Positions 15,620-23,558 of a DNA stretch of 64,000 nucleotides are shown piece by piece. The stretch covers positions 365,501 to 429,500 of the forward strand of contig JADJAC010000010.1 in NCBI GenBank assembly GCA_016704425.1, written 5' to 3'. The number at the start of each line of letters is the position of its first letter. Positions within the stretch are counted from its first letter, which is position 1. A program made the position numbers and the translations under genes. The stretch is from Sphingomonadales bacterium. Its GTDB lineage: Bacteria; Pseudomonadota; Alphaproteobacteria; Sphingomonadales; Sphingomonadaceae. The notes beneath the pieces are model-generated. The model saw nothing but the letters and a program-made list of their open reading frames with translations, had not been told where the DNA came from and searched no databases.

Positions 15620-16183
15620 ATGGCAAAACCTGTCAAATTCGCACATGTCGTCTATCAGACGCGTCGCTTCGACGAGATGATCGCCTGGTATGAGACTGTC
15701 TTCGAAGCCCGGGTCGTGCATCGCAATCCTGCGCTCGCGTTCATGACCTATGATGATGAGCACCACCGGTTCGCCTTCGCCAATCTCGACGCGTTCAACC
15801 CGGATGGCGGCAGAGAGCGCGGCACAATCGGGGTCAATCATGTTGCCTATACCTATGCCGGGGTCGGTGATCTTCTGGAAACCTATGCTCGACTGAAGTC
15901 TGCAGGGATCGCACCCTATTGGCCCATCCATCATGGCACCACGCTCTCGATGTACTACAAGGACCCGGACGGCAATCGGATGGAGCTTCAAGTCGATTGC
16001 GGGACGCTTGAAGATGCGACGGCCTATATGGAGAGCGAAGGGTTTGCCGCCAATCCGGTCGGCGTCGTGATCGATCCCGAAGACCTGCTCACGCGCTATC
16101 GGAATGGCGCTTCGGCTGAAGAATTGATCGCGATGCCGGACAACCCGCCCTCTCCCATCCCTGAAGAGCATGGCTTTGGCTGA
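15620..16183 (+). CDS. VOC family extradiol dioxygenase-like protein
   Basis: A 187-residue vicinal-oxygen-chelate protein with two beta-alpha-beta-beta-beta modules. The probable iron ligands are His9 (FAHVVYQT), His74 (VNHVAYTY) and Glu122 (NRMELQVD), as in type I extradiol (biphenyl-2,3-diol type) dioxygenases. KDPDGNRMELQ is the characteristic C-terminal strand. The start has AGAAGGA directly upstream. At this length it is a small single-unit form; glyoxalase or fosfomycin-type enzymes are alternatives. It precedes an SDR gene on the same strand, so the two may act on an aromatic or acyl catabolite, which is inference. Confidence 0.82.
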   Translation: MAKPVKFAHVVYQTRRFDEMIAWYETVFEARVVHRNPALAFMTYDDEHHRFAFANLDAFNPDGGRERGTIGVNHVAYTYAGVGDLLETYARLKSAGIAPYWPIHHGTTLSMYYKDPDGNRMELQVDCGTLEDATAYMESEGFAANPVGVVIDPEDLLTRYRNGASAEELIAMPDNPPSPIPEEHGFG

Positions 16184-16296
16184 GGATCGACCAAGGAAGC
16201 GCCAACCAGGTTGGGCAGGCAGTTGCGCGATTTGCCAGTTGCCAAAGCGAAGGGCAGTTGCGACGCCTGAACTGTGACCATGCAAAGGAACATTGA

Positions 16297-17079
16297 ATGC
16301 TGATTGATTCTTCGACTGCCGCAATCGTGACGGGGGGCGCTTCCGGGCTTGGGCGGGCAACGGCCGAAGCCATGGCCGCCGCCGGGATCAAGGTCGCGAT
16401 CTTCGATCTGAATGCGACGCTGGGCGAGGCCGTGGCCGATGCCATAGGGGTGCTTTTCTGCGACGTTGACATCACAAGCGAAGACTCGGTCATAGCCGGA
16501 TTTGCCAAGGCGCGAGCAGCGCATGGTCAGGAACGGATCGTGGTGCATTGCGCCATGACGTCACGGCGCGGCAAGACGCTTGCCTTTGACAAGGAAGCCG
16601 GCCGACTCAAACGCCTGTCCACCGAGGATTACAGCTATGGCGTGAACGGCATTCTCGTGGCGTCCTACAGGATTGCGTCTCTGGCCGCCGAGGGAATGGC
16701 TGCCCTCCAACCGCTCGACGATGGGGAGCGCGGCTGCATCACGCTGACGGCCTCCGTTGCCGCGCAGGACGGACAGATCGGCCAGGTGATCTACGGATCG
16801 GCAAAAGCGGGAGTCAACGGACTGGTGCTGCCGATGGCGCGCGACCTTTCAGACCTTGGCATCCGGGTCAATTCGATCATGCCCGGCATCTTCGCGACGC
16901 CCCTGATGCTTGGCGCCAAGCCGCAAGTGCTGGAAAGCCTGGCCGCCTCGGTGCCATTTCCCAAACGCCTCGGGAAGCCGGAGGAGTTTGCGAGCCTCGC
17001 AATGGAACTCGCACGAAACTCTTACTTCAACGGCCAGTGCATCCGGCTCGACGGCGCAATCCGCATGGCGCCGCGATAA
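16297..17079 (+). CDS. SDR family oxidoreductase (HSD17B10-like)
   Basis: A 260-residue classical short-chain dehydrogenase: nucleotide-binding TGGASGLG (12-19), Asp37 after the second strand suggesting NAD preference, Ser153 in LTASVAAQDG, Tyr166 and Lys170 in IYGSAKAGV, and the IRVNSIMPGIFATPL loop. Wording is close to type II 3-hydroxyacyl-CoA dehydrogenases. The usual NNAG segment is replaced by VHCAMTSRRG, a mild oddity. AAAGGA lies 8 nt before the ATG. Likely role: NAD-linked oxidation of a 3-hydroxyacyl-CoA or similar alcohol; the substrate is not proven. Confidence 0.87.
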   Translation: MLIDSSTAAIVTGGASGLGRATAEAMAAAGIKVAIFDLNATLGEAVADAIGVLFCDVDITSEDSVIAGFAKARAAHGQERIVVHCAMTSRRGKTLAFDKEAGRLKRLSTEDYSYGVNGILVASYRIASLAAEGMAALQPLDDGERGCITLTASVAAQDGQIGQVIYGSAKAGVNGLVLPMARDLSDLGIRVNSIMPGIFATPLMLGAKPQVLESLAASVPFPKRLGKPEEFASLAMELARNSYFNGQCIRLDGAIRMAPR

Positions 17080-17167
17080 AGCGGGGCGGGGGGACCAGGG
17101 GGAGGTTCAACAGTCTGGCGCAGAAGGCGTCCGTCAGCCTTCCAACCCATTCCCGACACGCCAAATC

Positions 17168-18040
17168 CTAGTCCGGCTTCGCCAGCCTCCGGATCAGCGC
17201 GCTCGGATCCTGCCGCCCGCCGCCCAGGCCCTGCACATCGGCGAGGAACTGATCGACCAGCGCCGTCACCGGAAGCGTCGCGCCATTGCCGCGCGCTTCA
17301 TCAAAGGCAAGGCCAAGATCCTTGCGCATCAGGTCCACGGCCAGCCCGAAATCGAATTCGTCGCGCGCCATCGTGGCCCAGCGGTTGGTCATCTGCCAGC
17401 TTGATGCTGCCCCGCCAGAAATGGCTTCGAAGACCTTGTCGAGATCGAGATTTTCGGCCTGGGCAAAACGGATCGCTTCGGCAAGCGACTGGACGATCCC
17501 GGCAAAGCCGATCTGGTTGACCATCTTGGTCAACTGCCCCGCACCCGTCGGCCCGACATGGACGATCTTGGCCGCATAAGCCTGCATGATTGGTGTTGCC
17601 GCTTCGATCGCCTTCGCCCGGCCGCCGCACATCAGCGTGAGTGCGCCCTTTTGCGCGCCGATCTGCCCGCCGGTCATTGGCGCGTCAATTGGCAGGATAT
17701 ATTTGTCCTTGGCCTCGACCGCCAATTGCCGCGCGATCTTTGCCGACACGGTGGTGTGATCGATGAACAGACTGTCCTTGCGCATGGTCCGGAAGGCACC
17801 ATCGCGCGAGAGCGTGACAGCGGCCAGATCATCGTCGTTGCCGACACAGGTGATGACGGCATCCGCGTCTTCTGCAGCTTCGGCCGGGCTGGAGGCACTG
17901 CGTCCACCATTGACCCGGACCCAGGCATCCGCCCGGGACTGTGTCCGGTTGTAAACCGTCATGTCGTGCCCGGCTTCGGCCAGGTGCTGTGCCATTGGCC
18001 CGCCCATCACGCCGAGCCCGATAAAAGCCAGTTTTGCCAT
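17168..18040 (-). CDS. NAD(P)-dependent oxidoreductase of the 3-hydroxyisobutyrate dehydrogenase family
   Basis: A 290-residue beta-hydroxyacid dehydrogenase. The Rossmann motif FIGLGVMGGPMA opens the protein, IDAPMTGGQIGAQKGALTLM is the substrate-binding signature, and the catalytic lysine is Lys172 in GQLTKMVNQIG. It would oxidise a 3-hydroxy acid such as 3-hydroxyisobutyrate, or reduce a semialdehyde (tartronate semialdehyde or glyoxylate reductases are alternatives). The ATG at 18040 is the family start; two upstream ATGs in frame add nonconserved residues. It is divergent from ilvA with 55 nt between starts. Confidence 0.88.
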   Translation of the reverse strand: MAKLAFIGLGVMGGPMAQHLAEAGHDMTVYNRTQSRADAWVRVNGGRSASSPAEAAEDADAVITCVGNDDDLAAVTLSRDGAFRTMRKDSLFIDHTTVSAKIARQLAVEAKDKYILPIDAPMTGGQIGAQKGALTLMCGGRAKAIEAATPIMQAYAAKIVHVGPTGAGQLTKMVNQIGFAGIVQSLAEAIRFAQAENLDLDKVFEAISGGAASSWQMTNRWATMARDEFDFGLAVDLMRKDLGLAFDEARGNGATLPVTALVDQFLADVQGLGGGRQDPSALIRRLAKPD

Positions 18041-18095
18041 AGGCGCGAGCATAAGCACTGTTTGCCAACAGCGCCAGATGCGTTAGGGCGCCCCC

Positions 18096-19325
18096 ATGTC
18101 AGACCTGGATCACCTGCCCGTCACGCTCGACGATGTCCGCGCCGCCCATGCTCGCGTCAGTGGCGCGGTCATCCGCACGCCCACGCTGCAAAGCCAGACG
18201 CTTTCGGCAATGACGGGGGCGAACATTTACCTGAAATTCGAAAACCTGCAGTTCACAGCGGCCTATAAGGAGCGCGGAGCGCTCAACCGCCTGCTCCTGA
18301 TGGGAGACAATGCGCGCAAGAATGGCGTCATCGCAGCCTCGGCCGGAAACCATGCGCAGGGCCTTGCCTACCATGGCAAAAGGCTTGGCGTGCCCGTGAC
18401 GATCGTCATGCCGAAGCTGACCCCGACCGTGAAAGTGATGCAGACCGAAGCCCATGGCGCAACCGTGGTGCTCTACGGCGAAACATTCGAGGCTGCCAAT
18501 GCCCATGCCCGTGCCCTGGAAGGCGAGCGCAGTCTGACCTTTGTACATCCATTCGACGAACCCGATATCATCGCAGGGCAGGGAACGGTTGCGCTCGAAA
18601 TGCTTGAGGACGCACCCGACATCGACACGCTTGTGGTGCCCATCGGCGGCGGCGGGCTCATTTCCGGAATGGCAACGGCGGCCAAGGCCCTGCGCCCTGA
18701 ACTTCGGGTGATCGGTGTCGAGGCCGAACTCTATCCGTCCATGCACAATGTCGTGACCGGCGCAGATGCGCCGTGCACGGGCGATACGCTGGCTGAAGGC
18801 ATTGCCGTCAAGCATCCAGGCGAACTGACCCGGCGGTTCGTCAAGACGCTGGTCGACGAGATCCTGCTTGTCAGCGAGCGGCGGCTGGAAGAAGCTGTCA
18901 GCCTCCTTCTCCAGATCGAAAAGACAGTGGTCGAAGGCGCGGGTGCTGCCGGCCTTGCAGCACTTCTGGAACATGCCGATCAGTTCCGTGGCCGGACCGT
19001 CGGCATTGTCCTGACTGGCGGCAACATTGATACGCGCCTGCTGGCCAATGTGCTGCTGCGGGATCAGGTCCGCTCGGGTCGTTTGGCGCGCATCCGCATC
19101 CGGCTGCAGGATCGGCCGGGAGCATTGGTGAACGTGTTCCGCGTCATTGCCGAACAGAATGTCAACGTGCTTGAAATCTATCACCAGCGCGTCTTCACCG
19201 ATTTGCCGGCCAAGGGTCTCATTACCGATATCGAGTGCGAGACACGCGATGCGCCGCACCTGGCGCGTCTGATCGCGGCGCTGCGCGAGGCCGGCTATGA
19301 CGTGTCGCAGGTTGAACTGGCCTGA
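18096..19325 (+). CDS. ilvA: Threonine ammonia-lyase with C-terminal ACT domain
   Basis: A 409-residue PLP enzyme converting threonine to 2-oxobutyrate and ammonia, the first step toward isoleucine. The PLP lysine is Lys58 in FTAAYKERGALN; SAGNHAQGLAYH and the phosphate-binding GGGGL (184-188) follow. Residues about 330-409 form one ACT regulatory domain (RLQDRPGALVNVFRVIAEQN). The length and single ACT domain fit the short form of threonine dehydratase, so feedback control by isoleucine or valine is likely but not shown. The gene stands alone with bpt 118 nt downstream. Confidence 0.93.
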   Translation: MSDLDHLPVTLDDVRAAHARVSGAVIRTPTLQSQTLSAMTGANIYLKFENLQFTAAYKERGALNRLLLMGDNARKNGVIAASAGNHAQGLAYHGKRLGVPVTIVMPKLTPTVKVMQTEAHGATVVLYGETFEAANAHARALEGERSLTFVHPFDEPDIIAGQGTVALEMLEDAPDIDTLVVPIGGGGLISGMATAAKALRPELRVIGVEAELYPSMHNVVTGADAPCTGDTLAEGIAVKHPGELTRRFVKTLVDEILLVSERRLEEAVSLLLQIEKTVVEGAGAAGLAALLEHADQFRGRTVGIVLTGGNIDTRLLANVLLRDQVRSGRLARIRIRLQDRPGALVNVFRVIAEQNVNVLEIYHQRVFTDLPAKGLITDIECETRDAPHLARLIAALREAGYDVSQVELA

Positions 19326-19443
19326 TATCAGCGCCATTTTCGCGTTTACCGTTTTTTGATGGTAAATGCCCTTTTCATAACCGGTCTGCCGTTCCATAAC
19401 GCGCCAGCTATTTTCGTAACACCGTTTGGGAGACGGATCGGCC

Positions 19444-20232
19444 GTGACCGCACAATTCCGGTTTCCGAGGTTTTTCGTCACGAGCCCGTCGCCGTGCCCC
19501 TATCTGCCGGGCAAGCAGGAACGCAAGGTCTTTACCGAATTGACGGGCGCCAACGCCAGCGAACTGAATGACGCGCTTGGCAAGATCGGCTTTCGTCGCA
19601 GTCAGGGCGTTGCCTATAGACCCAGTTGCGCGGATTGTTCTGCCTGCATATCCGTGCGGGTGGTCACCAAGGAATTCGCCCCGAATGCCAGTCAACGCAA
19701 AGTCCTGAAGCGTCATGCCGACCTTGAAGTGACGGCTGCCCAGCCCTGGTCAACCGATGAGCAATACCAGCTGCTGCGCCGATACCTCGCGCTGCGGCAT
19801 CCCGATGGCGGGATGGCGGGAATGGATGAAATCGACTTTGCCGACATGGTCGAACAGACCCCGGTCAACACCTTTGTGATCGAGTATCGCGAACCTTCGA
19901 TCGATGGTTACCCGGGCAAGCTCGTGGGCGCCTGCCTGACCGACCAGCAGGGAGACGGCCTTTCGATGATCTACAGCTTCTTTGTGGCCGATGACCAGAA
20001 GCGGGCGGGGCTCGGAAACTTCATCATCATGGATCACATCCTCCGCGCAGGCGCAGCCGGACTGCCCTATGTCTATCTCGGCTACTGGATTCAGGGCTCA
20101 GGCCGGATGGAATACAAGACAAAATTCCGCCCGATCGAACGGCTAGGCCCCGACGGCTGGCATCGCTTTGACCCGGAACAGGGTGCGTTGCCGTCCGCCC
20201 CGCCAGCTTTAAAGATTTCCGAGCTGGCGTGA
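19444..20232 (+). CDS. bpt: Aspartate/glutamate leucyltransferase (Bpt)
   Basis: A 262-residue aminoacyl-tRNA-protein transferase of the Ate1/Bpt family. It begins VTAQFRFPRFFVTSPSPCPY and includes YRPSCADCSACISVRV with the Cys cluster, FVADDQKRAGLGNFIIMDHI, and LGYWIQGSGRMEYKTKFRP. Bpt joins Leu to proteins with N-terminal Asp or Glu, marking them for ClpS/ClpAP. The GTG at 19444 is chosen over an upstream TTG because family members begin with (M)TAxFRFPRFF. The gene converges on glnA across a 42-nt gap that contains a hairpin. Confidence 0.92.
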   Translation: MTAQFRFPRFFVTSPSPCPYLPGKQERKVFTELTGANASELNDALGKIGFRRSQGVAYRPSCADCSACISVRVVTKEFAPNASQRKVLKRHADLEVTAAQPWSTDEQYQLLRRYLALRHPDGGMAGMDEIDFADMVEQTPVNTFVIEYREPSIDGYPGKLVGACLTDQQGDGLSMIYSFFVADDQKRAGLGNFIIMDHILRAGAAGLPYVYLGYWIQGSGRMEYKTKFRPIERLGPDGWHRFDPEQGALPSAPPALKISELA

Positions 20233-20235
20233 ACA

Positions 20236-20263
20236 AGGGCGGCAACTGTTAGGCCGCCGCCCT
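20236..20263. terminator. Hairpin between convergent bpt and glnA
   Basis: AGGGCGGC (20236-20243) pairs with GCCGCCCT (20256-20263) around a 12-nt loop, in the short gap between two convergent genes. There is no clear T tract on either strand, so it is at most a weak bidirectional terminator. Confidence 0.4.
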
Positions 20264-20274
20264 GCATTCAAAGA

Positions 20275-21684
20275 TCAGTAGGAATAATACATGTCGAACT
20301 CGACCGGGCTCGGCGTCATTTCCCAGCGGGCGACGTCTTCCATCTTGAGTTCGATATAGGATTCGATCTGGTCCTTGGAGAACACATCGCCCTTCAGCAG
20401 ATAGGCGTGATCGGCCTCGAGCGCTTCGAGTGCTTCACGCAGCGAACCGCATACGGTCGGCACCTGGGCCAGTTCTTCTGGCGGCAGGTCATAGAGGTTC
20501 TTGTCCATCGCATCGCCGGGATGAATCTTGTTCTCGATCCCGTCGAGCCCGGCCATGAACAGCGCAGCATAGGCAAGATAGGGATTGGCCATCGCATCAG
20601 GGAAGCGCACCTCGACACGCTTCGCCTTGGCACCCGCGCCATAGGGAATGCGGCAGGAAGCCGAACGGTTGCGCGCCGAATAGGCAAGCAGAACCGGCGC
20701 TTCATAGCCCGGGACGAGCCGCTTGTAGCTGTTCGTCGTCGGGTTGGTGAAGGCATTGACCGACTTTGCATGCTTGATGATGCCGCCAATGAAATAGAGG
20801 CACATGTCTGACAGGCCGGCATAGCCATTGCCCGCAAACAGTGGCTTGCCCTTCGCCCAGATCGAAAGATGGGTGTGCATGCCCGAGCCATTATCTTCCT
20901 TGATCGGCTTCGGCATGAATGTCGCCGATTTGCCATAGGCATGCGCAACCATGTGCACGACATATTTGTAGATCTGCATGCGGTCGGCGGTCTCGGTCAG
21001 TGTACCGAAGGTGAGGCCGAGTTCGTGCTGGGCAGCCGCGACTTCGTGGTGATGCTTGTCGCAGGGCAGGCCCATTTCGAGCATGGTGGAAACCATTTCA
21101 CCGCGAATATCCTGCGCCGAATCGACGGGAGCAACCGGGAAATAGCCGCCCTTGGCGCGCGGGCGATGGCCCATGTTGCCGCTTTCATACTTCGTGCCGG
21201 TGTTGGTCGGCAGCTCGATATCATCCAGCTTGTAGTAGGAGGTGTTATAGCCATTCTCGAAACGCACATCGTCGAACATGAAGAATTCGGCTTCGGGGCC
21301 AACATAGACAGTATCGCCGATGCCGGTTGACTTGAGATAGGCCTCTGCGCGCTTCGCGGTTGAACGCGGATCACGGGCATAGAGCTCTCCCGTCGATGGC
21401 TCGACGATATCGCAGAAGATGATCATCATCGGCGTGGCCGAGAAGGGATCGACATACACCGAATCGAGGTCCGGCTTCAGGATCATGTCGGACTCGTTGA
21501 TGGCCTTCCATCCGGCGATCGATGATCCGTCAAACATCAAGCCGTCGGTCAGTTCGTCTTCGCCGATCACGCCCGAACACATCGTCAGATGCTGCCATTT
21601 GCCCTTGGGATCGGTAAAACGAAGATCGACCCATTCAATCTCTTCATCCTTGATACGCTTAAGAACATCTGCCGGTTTGGCCAT
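20275..21684 (-). CDS. glnA: Glutamine synthetase type I
   Basis: A 469-residue glutamine synthetase, the usual GSI-beta length. Recognisable parts include the latch region WVDLRFTDPKGKWQHL, MFDGSSIAGWK, AEFFMFDDVRF with metal ligands, HHEVAAAQHELG, NGSGMHTHLSIW, and NRSASCRIPYG. NLYDLPPEE near residue 397 holds the conserved Tyr adenylylated by GlnE in this class. It makes glutamine from glutamate, ammonia and ATP. It lies 105 nt downstream of glnB on the same strand, the usual alphaproteobacterial order, with an inverted repeat between the two. Confidence 0.96.
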   Translation of the reverse strand: MAKPADVLKRIKDEEIEWVDLRFTDPKGKWQHLTMCSGVIGEDELTDGLMFDGSSIAGWKAINESDMILKPDLDSVYVDPFSATPMMIIFCDIVEPSTGELYARDPRSTAKRAEAYLKSTGIGDTVYVGPEAEFFMFDDVRFENGYNTSYYKLDDIELPTNTGTKYESGNMGHRPRAKGGYFPVAPVDSAQDIRGEMVSTMLEMGLPCDKHHHEVAAAQHELGLTFGTLTETADRMQIYKYVVHMVAHAYGKSATFMPKPIKEDNGSGMHTHLSIWAKGKPLFAGNGYAGLSDMCLYFIGGIIKHAKSVNAFTNPTTNSYKRLVPGYEAPVLLAYSARNRSASCRIPYGAGAKAKRVEVRFPDAMANPYLAYAALFMAGLDGIENKIHPGDAMDKNLYDLPPEELAQVPTVCGSLREALEALEADHAYLLKGDVFSKDQIESYIELKMEDVARWEMTPSPVEFDMYYSY

Positions 21685-21707
21685 TTTTGCTTTCCTTCTC
21701 TGTTATG

Positions 21708-21781
21708 CGTCGCCCCTGCGACGGCAGGGGCCTGTTTGGAGTACTAAATTCAGGCTGACCCCTGCCTTCGCAGGGGCGACG
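21708..21781. repeat. REP-like inverted repeat between glnB and glnA
   Basis: The left arm (21708-21731, beginning CGTCGCCCCTGCG) and right arm (21758-21781) are reverse complements at 22 of 24 positions, separated by 26 nt. Each arm contains a smaller palindromic CCCCTGC/GCAGGGG pair. This form is typical of dispersed palindromic repeats in sphingomonads. It falls inside the presumed glnB-glnA transcript. Confidence 0.8.
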
Positions 21782-21788
21782 AACATCG

Positions 21789-22127
21789 TCAGATTGCGTC
21801 GCCATCCTTCTCTCCCGTGCGGATGCGCAAAGCGCTTTCCACCGGAATGACGAATATCTTGCCGTCGCCAATGCGGCCGGTTTGCGCAGCGTTGGCGATC
21901 GCTTCGACCACGCGCTGCGCCATGGCATCGTCAACGACGACCTCAAGTTTCACCTTGGGGAGGAAATCGACGACATATTCCGCGCCGCGGTAGAGTTCGG
22001 TATGCCCCTTTTGGCGGCCAAACCCTTTTGCTTCGGTGACAGTGATGCCGGAAACGCCAACTTCGTGCAGCGCTTCCTTCACATCGTCGAGCTTGAACGG
22101 CTTGATGATGGCTTCGATCTTTTTCAT
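21789..22127 (-). CDS. glnB: Nitrogen regulatory protein P-II
   Basis: A 112-residue PII signal protein, full length. The T-loop holds the uridylylation site Tyr51 (RGAEYVVDFLPK) and the C-terminus has GRIGDGKIFVIPVESALRIRTGE. PII trimers sense 2-oxoglutarate and glutamine status and act on GlnE/GlnD-controlled targets including glutamine synthetase. A sigma54-like site lies about 40-55 nt upstream of the ATG, and glnA follows on the same strand. GlnB and GlnK cannot be told apart from sequence alone; linkage to glnA favours GlnB. Confidence 0.95.
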   Translation of the reverse strand: MKKIEAIIKPFKLDDVKEALHEVGVSGITVTEAKGFGRQKGHTELYRGAEYVVDFLPKVKLEVVVDDAMAQRVVEAIANAAQTGRIGDGKIFVIPVESALRIRTGEKDGDAI

Positions 22128-22165
22128 TTTCGCTTTCCTCGAGTCCCCGAAAACACGCTTTCGCT

Positions 22166-22181
22166 TTCAATAAGCGTGCCA
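22166..22181 (-). promoter_or_regulatory. Sigma54-like promoter element upstream of glnB
   Basis: The minus strand reads TGGCACG-CTTA-TTGAA, close to the sigma54 consensus TGGCACG-N4-TTGCW. The -24 GG is present, but the -12 dinucleotide is GA rather than GC, a real weakness. Position about 40 nt before the glnB ATG and nitrogen control of the downstream genes make it plausible. Confidence 0.4.
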
Positions 22182-22261
22182 AACAGGATTCCGCAACAAG
22201 AACAGGGATTCGGTGAAAGGATCACGCAAATCCTGCCCAGCAGGCGAGCAGATCGAGAATC

Positions 22262-22282
22262 TCTGCCTGAAAATTAGGCAGA
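22262..22282. terminator. Small hairpin after the acyl-CoA dehydrogenase gene
   Basis: TCTGCCT (22262-22268) and AGGCAGA (22276-22282) form a perfect 7-bp stem with a 7-nt loop, 10 nt beyond the acyl-CoA dehydrogenase stop. No T tract follows on the minus strand, so terminator function is weak or absent. Confidence 0.3.
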
Positions 22283-22291
22283 TTTGCACTG

Positions 22292-23467
22292 TTACAAGCC
22301 GAGCACTTGCCGCGCGATGATTCCCCGCTGGATTTCGTTGGACCCGCCATAGATCGAGGCCGCCCGGCCATTGAAATAACGGGGCGCTGCAATCATCGCC
22401 GAATCGTCTGTCAGCGCGGCCAGGCCACTGCCCGGCTGGCGCGCCTCATGCTGGTCGGGCGCCGCATAGTGCCCTGCGACTTCGATAGCGAGCTCCTGAA
22501 TGCGCTGTTGTGTCTCCGTGCCCTGGATCTTGAGCAAGGAAGAGGCAGGCCCCGGATTTCGTCCCGAAGCCATGGCAGCCATGACCCCAAGTTCGACCGC
22601 TTCGATTGCTGAAATCTGGGCTGCGACGAGCGAAAGTTTGCGGCGGAATTGCAGATCCATCAGCAAACCTGTTTCGCGTGCCGCTGCTTCAAGCTTGTCG
22701 CGCGCAGCATGAAGCCCTGCCGCATAGGCAACCGCACGCTCGAATTCGAGAAGGTATTTGGCGACCGTCCAGCCCTGGTTTTCCTCGCCGAGCCGCCCGG
22801 ATACGGGCACCCGCACGTCCTCGAAGAAAACCTGGTTGAAATCATGGTCATTTGCGATCGAGACAATCGGCAGAACATTGATGCCCGGTGTATCCATATC
22901 GAGCAGGAGGAACGTTATGCCTGCCTGACGCGGTCCTTCGCGGCTGGTGCGCACAAGGCAGAACATCCGGTTCGCGAAATGAGCATGAGTCGTCCAGATT
23001 TTCGAGCCGTTGAGCACATAATGGTCGCCGTCGCGGTCGGCGCGCAGCGAAAGCGCTGCGAGGTCGGAACCTGCTTGCGGCTCTGAATAACCCTGGCACC
23101 AATAGTCCTCGCCCGCAAGAATACGGGGAAGGTAATGCGCCTTCTGTTCCTCGGTGCCGTATCGCATGATGCACGGCGCAACCATGCGCAAACCCATTGG
23201 CGCTAGGCTTGGCGCTTCGGCCCGCGCACATTCACTTGCGAAGATATAGCGCTCGGTCTCATCCCAACCCGGTCCGCCATATTCGGCCGGCCAATGCGGC
23301 GCGACCCATCCCCGTGTTGCCAGGATGCGCTGCCAGGCAAGATTGTGCGGCTTGTCGATAAAGACGCTTGTCGCCCGCTCCGTCACCTCCCGCAAATCGG
23401 CGGTCAGGTTCTCGGCAAGCCAGTGGCGAACTTCGGCGCGAAAGGCGTCATAACGGGCGGCACTCAT
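22292..23467 (-). CDS. Acyl-CoA dehydrogenase family protein
   Basis: A 391-residue flavoprotein of the acyl-CoA dehydrogenase family: N-terminal helical domain (WPAEYGGPGWDETERYIFASE), the FAD/substrate strand QGYSEPQAGSDLAALSLRA, KIWTTHAHFANRMF, and a C-terminal ASIYGGSNEIQRGIIARQVLGL cut at the family end. It would introduce a 2,3 double bond into an acyl-CoA and pass electrons to ETF. The wording, with HWPAEYGG and NEIQ, resembles the group used for branched or cyclic acyl-CoAs, but the substrate is unknown. It is divergent from the MFS gene, with 91 nt between starts. Confidence 0.9.
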   Translation of the reverse strand: MSAARYDAFRAEVRHWLAENLTADLREVTERATSVFIDKPHNLAWQRILATRGWVAPHWPAEYGGPGWDETERYIFASECARAEAPSLAPMGLRMVAPCIMRYGTEEQKAHYLPRILAGEDYWCQGYSEPQAGSDLAALSLRADRDGDHYVLNGSKIWTTHAHFANRMFCLVRTSREGPRQAGITFLLLDMDTPGINVLPIVSIANDHDFNQVFFEDVRVPVSGRLGEENQGWTVAKYLLEFERAVAYAAGLHAARDKLEAAARETGLLMDLQFRRKLSLVAAQISAIEAVELGVMAAMASGRNPGPASSLLKIQGTETQQRIQELAIEVAGHYAAPDQHEARQPGSGLAALTDDSAMIAAPRYFNGRAASIYGGSNEIQRGIIARQVLGL

Positions 23468-23558
23468 GATGATGCCTTAACAGCGGTTCCCTCATAACTG
23501 CAACGGCCGGCAGCGCGCCGCTCTTGACCGGGGGAATTTTATAGGCCCCTGTGCCAGC

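Noticed and set aside
15500..16360. Upstream extension of the amidohydrolase frame
   Set aside because: It is antisense to the VOC dioxygenase gene, and the family signal peptide starts at 15499.
19346..19368. TTTACC/GGTAAA hairpin after ilvA
   Set aside because: A 6-bp AT-rich stem whose T run is in the loop; unlikely to terminate.
18099..19481. Long minus-strand frame of about 460 codons
   Set aside because: It is a high-GC antisense shadow of ilvA with no motif.
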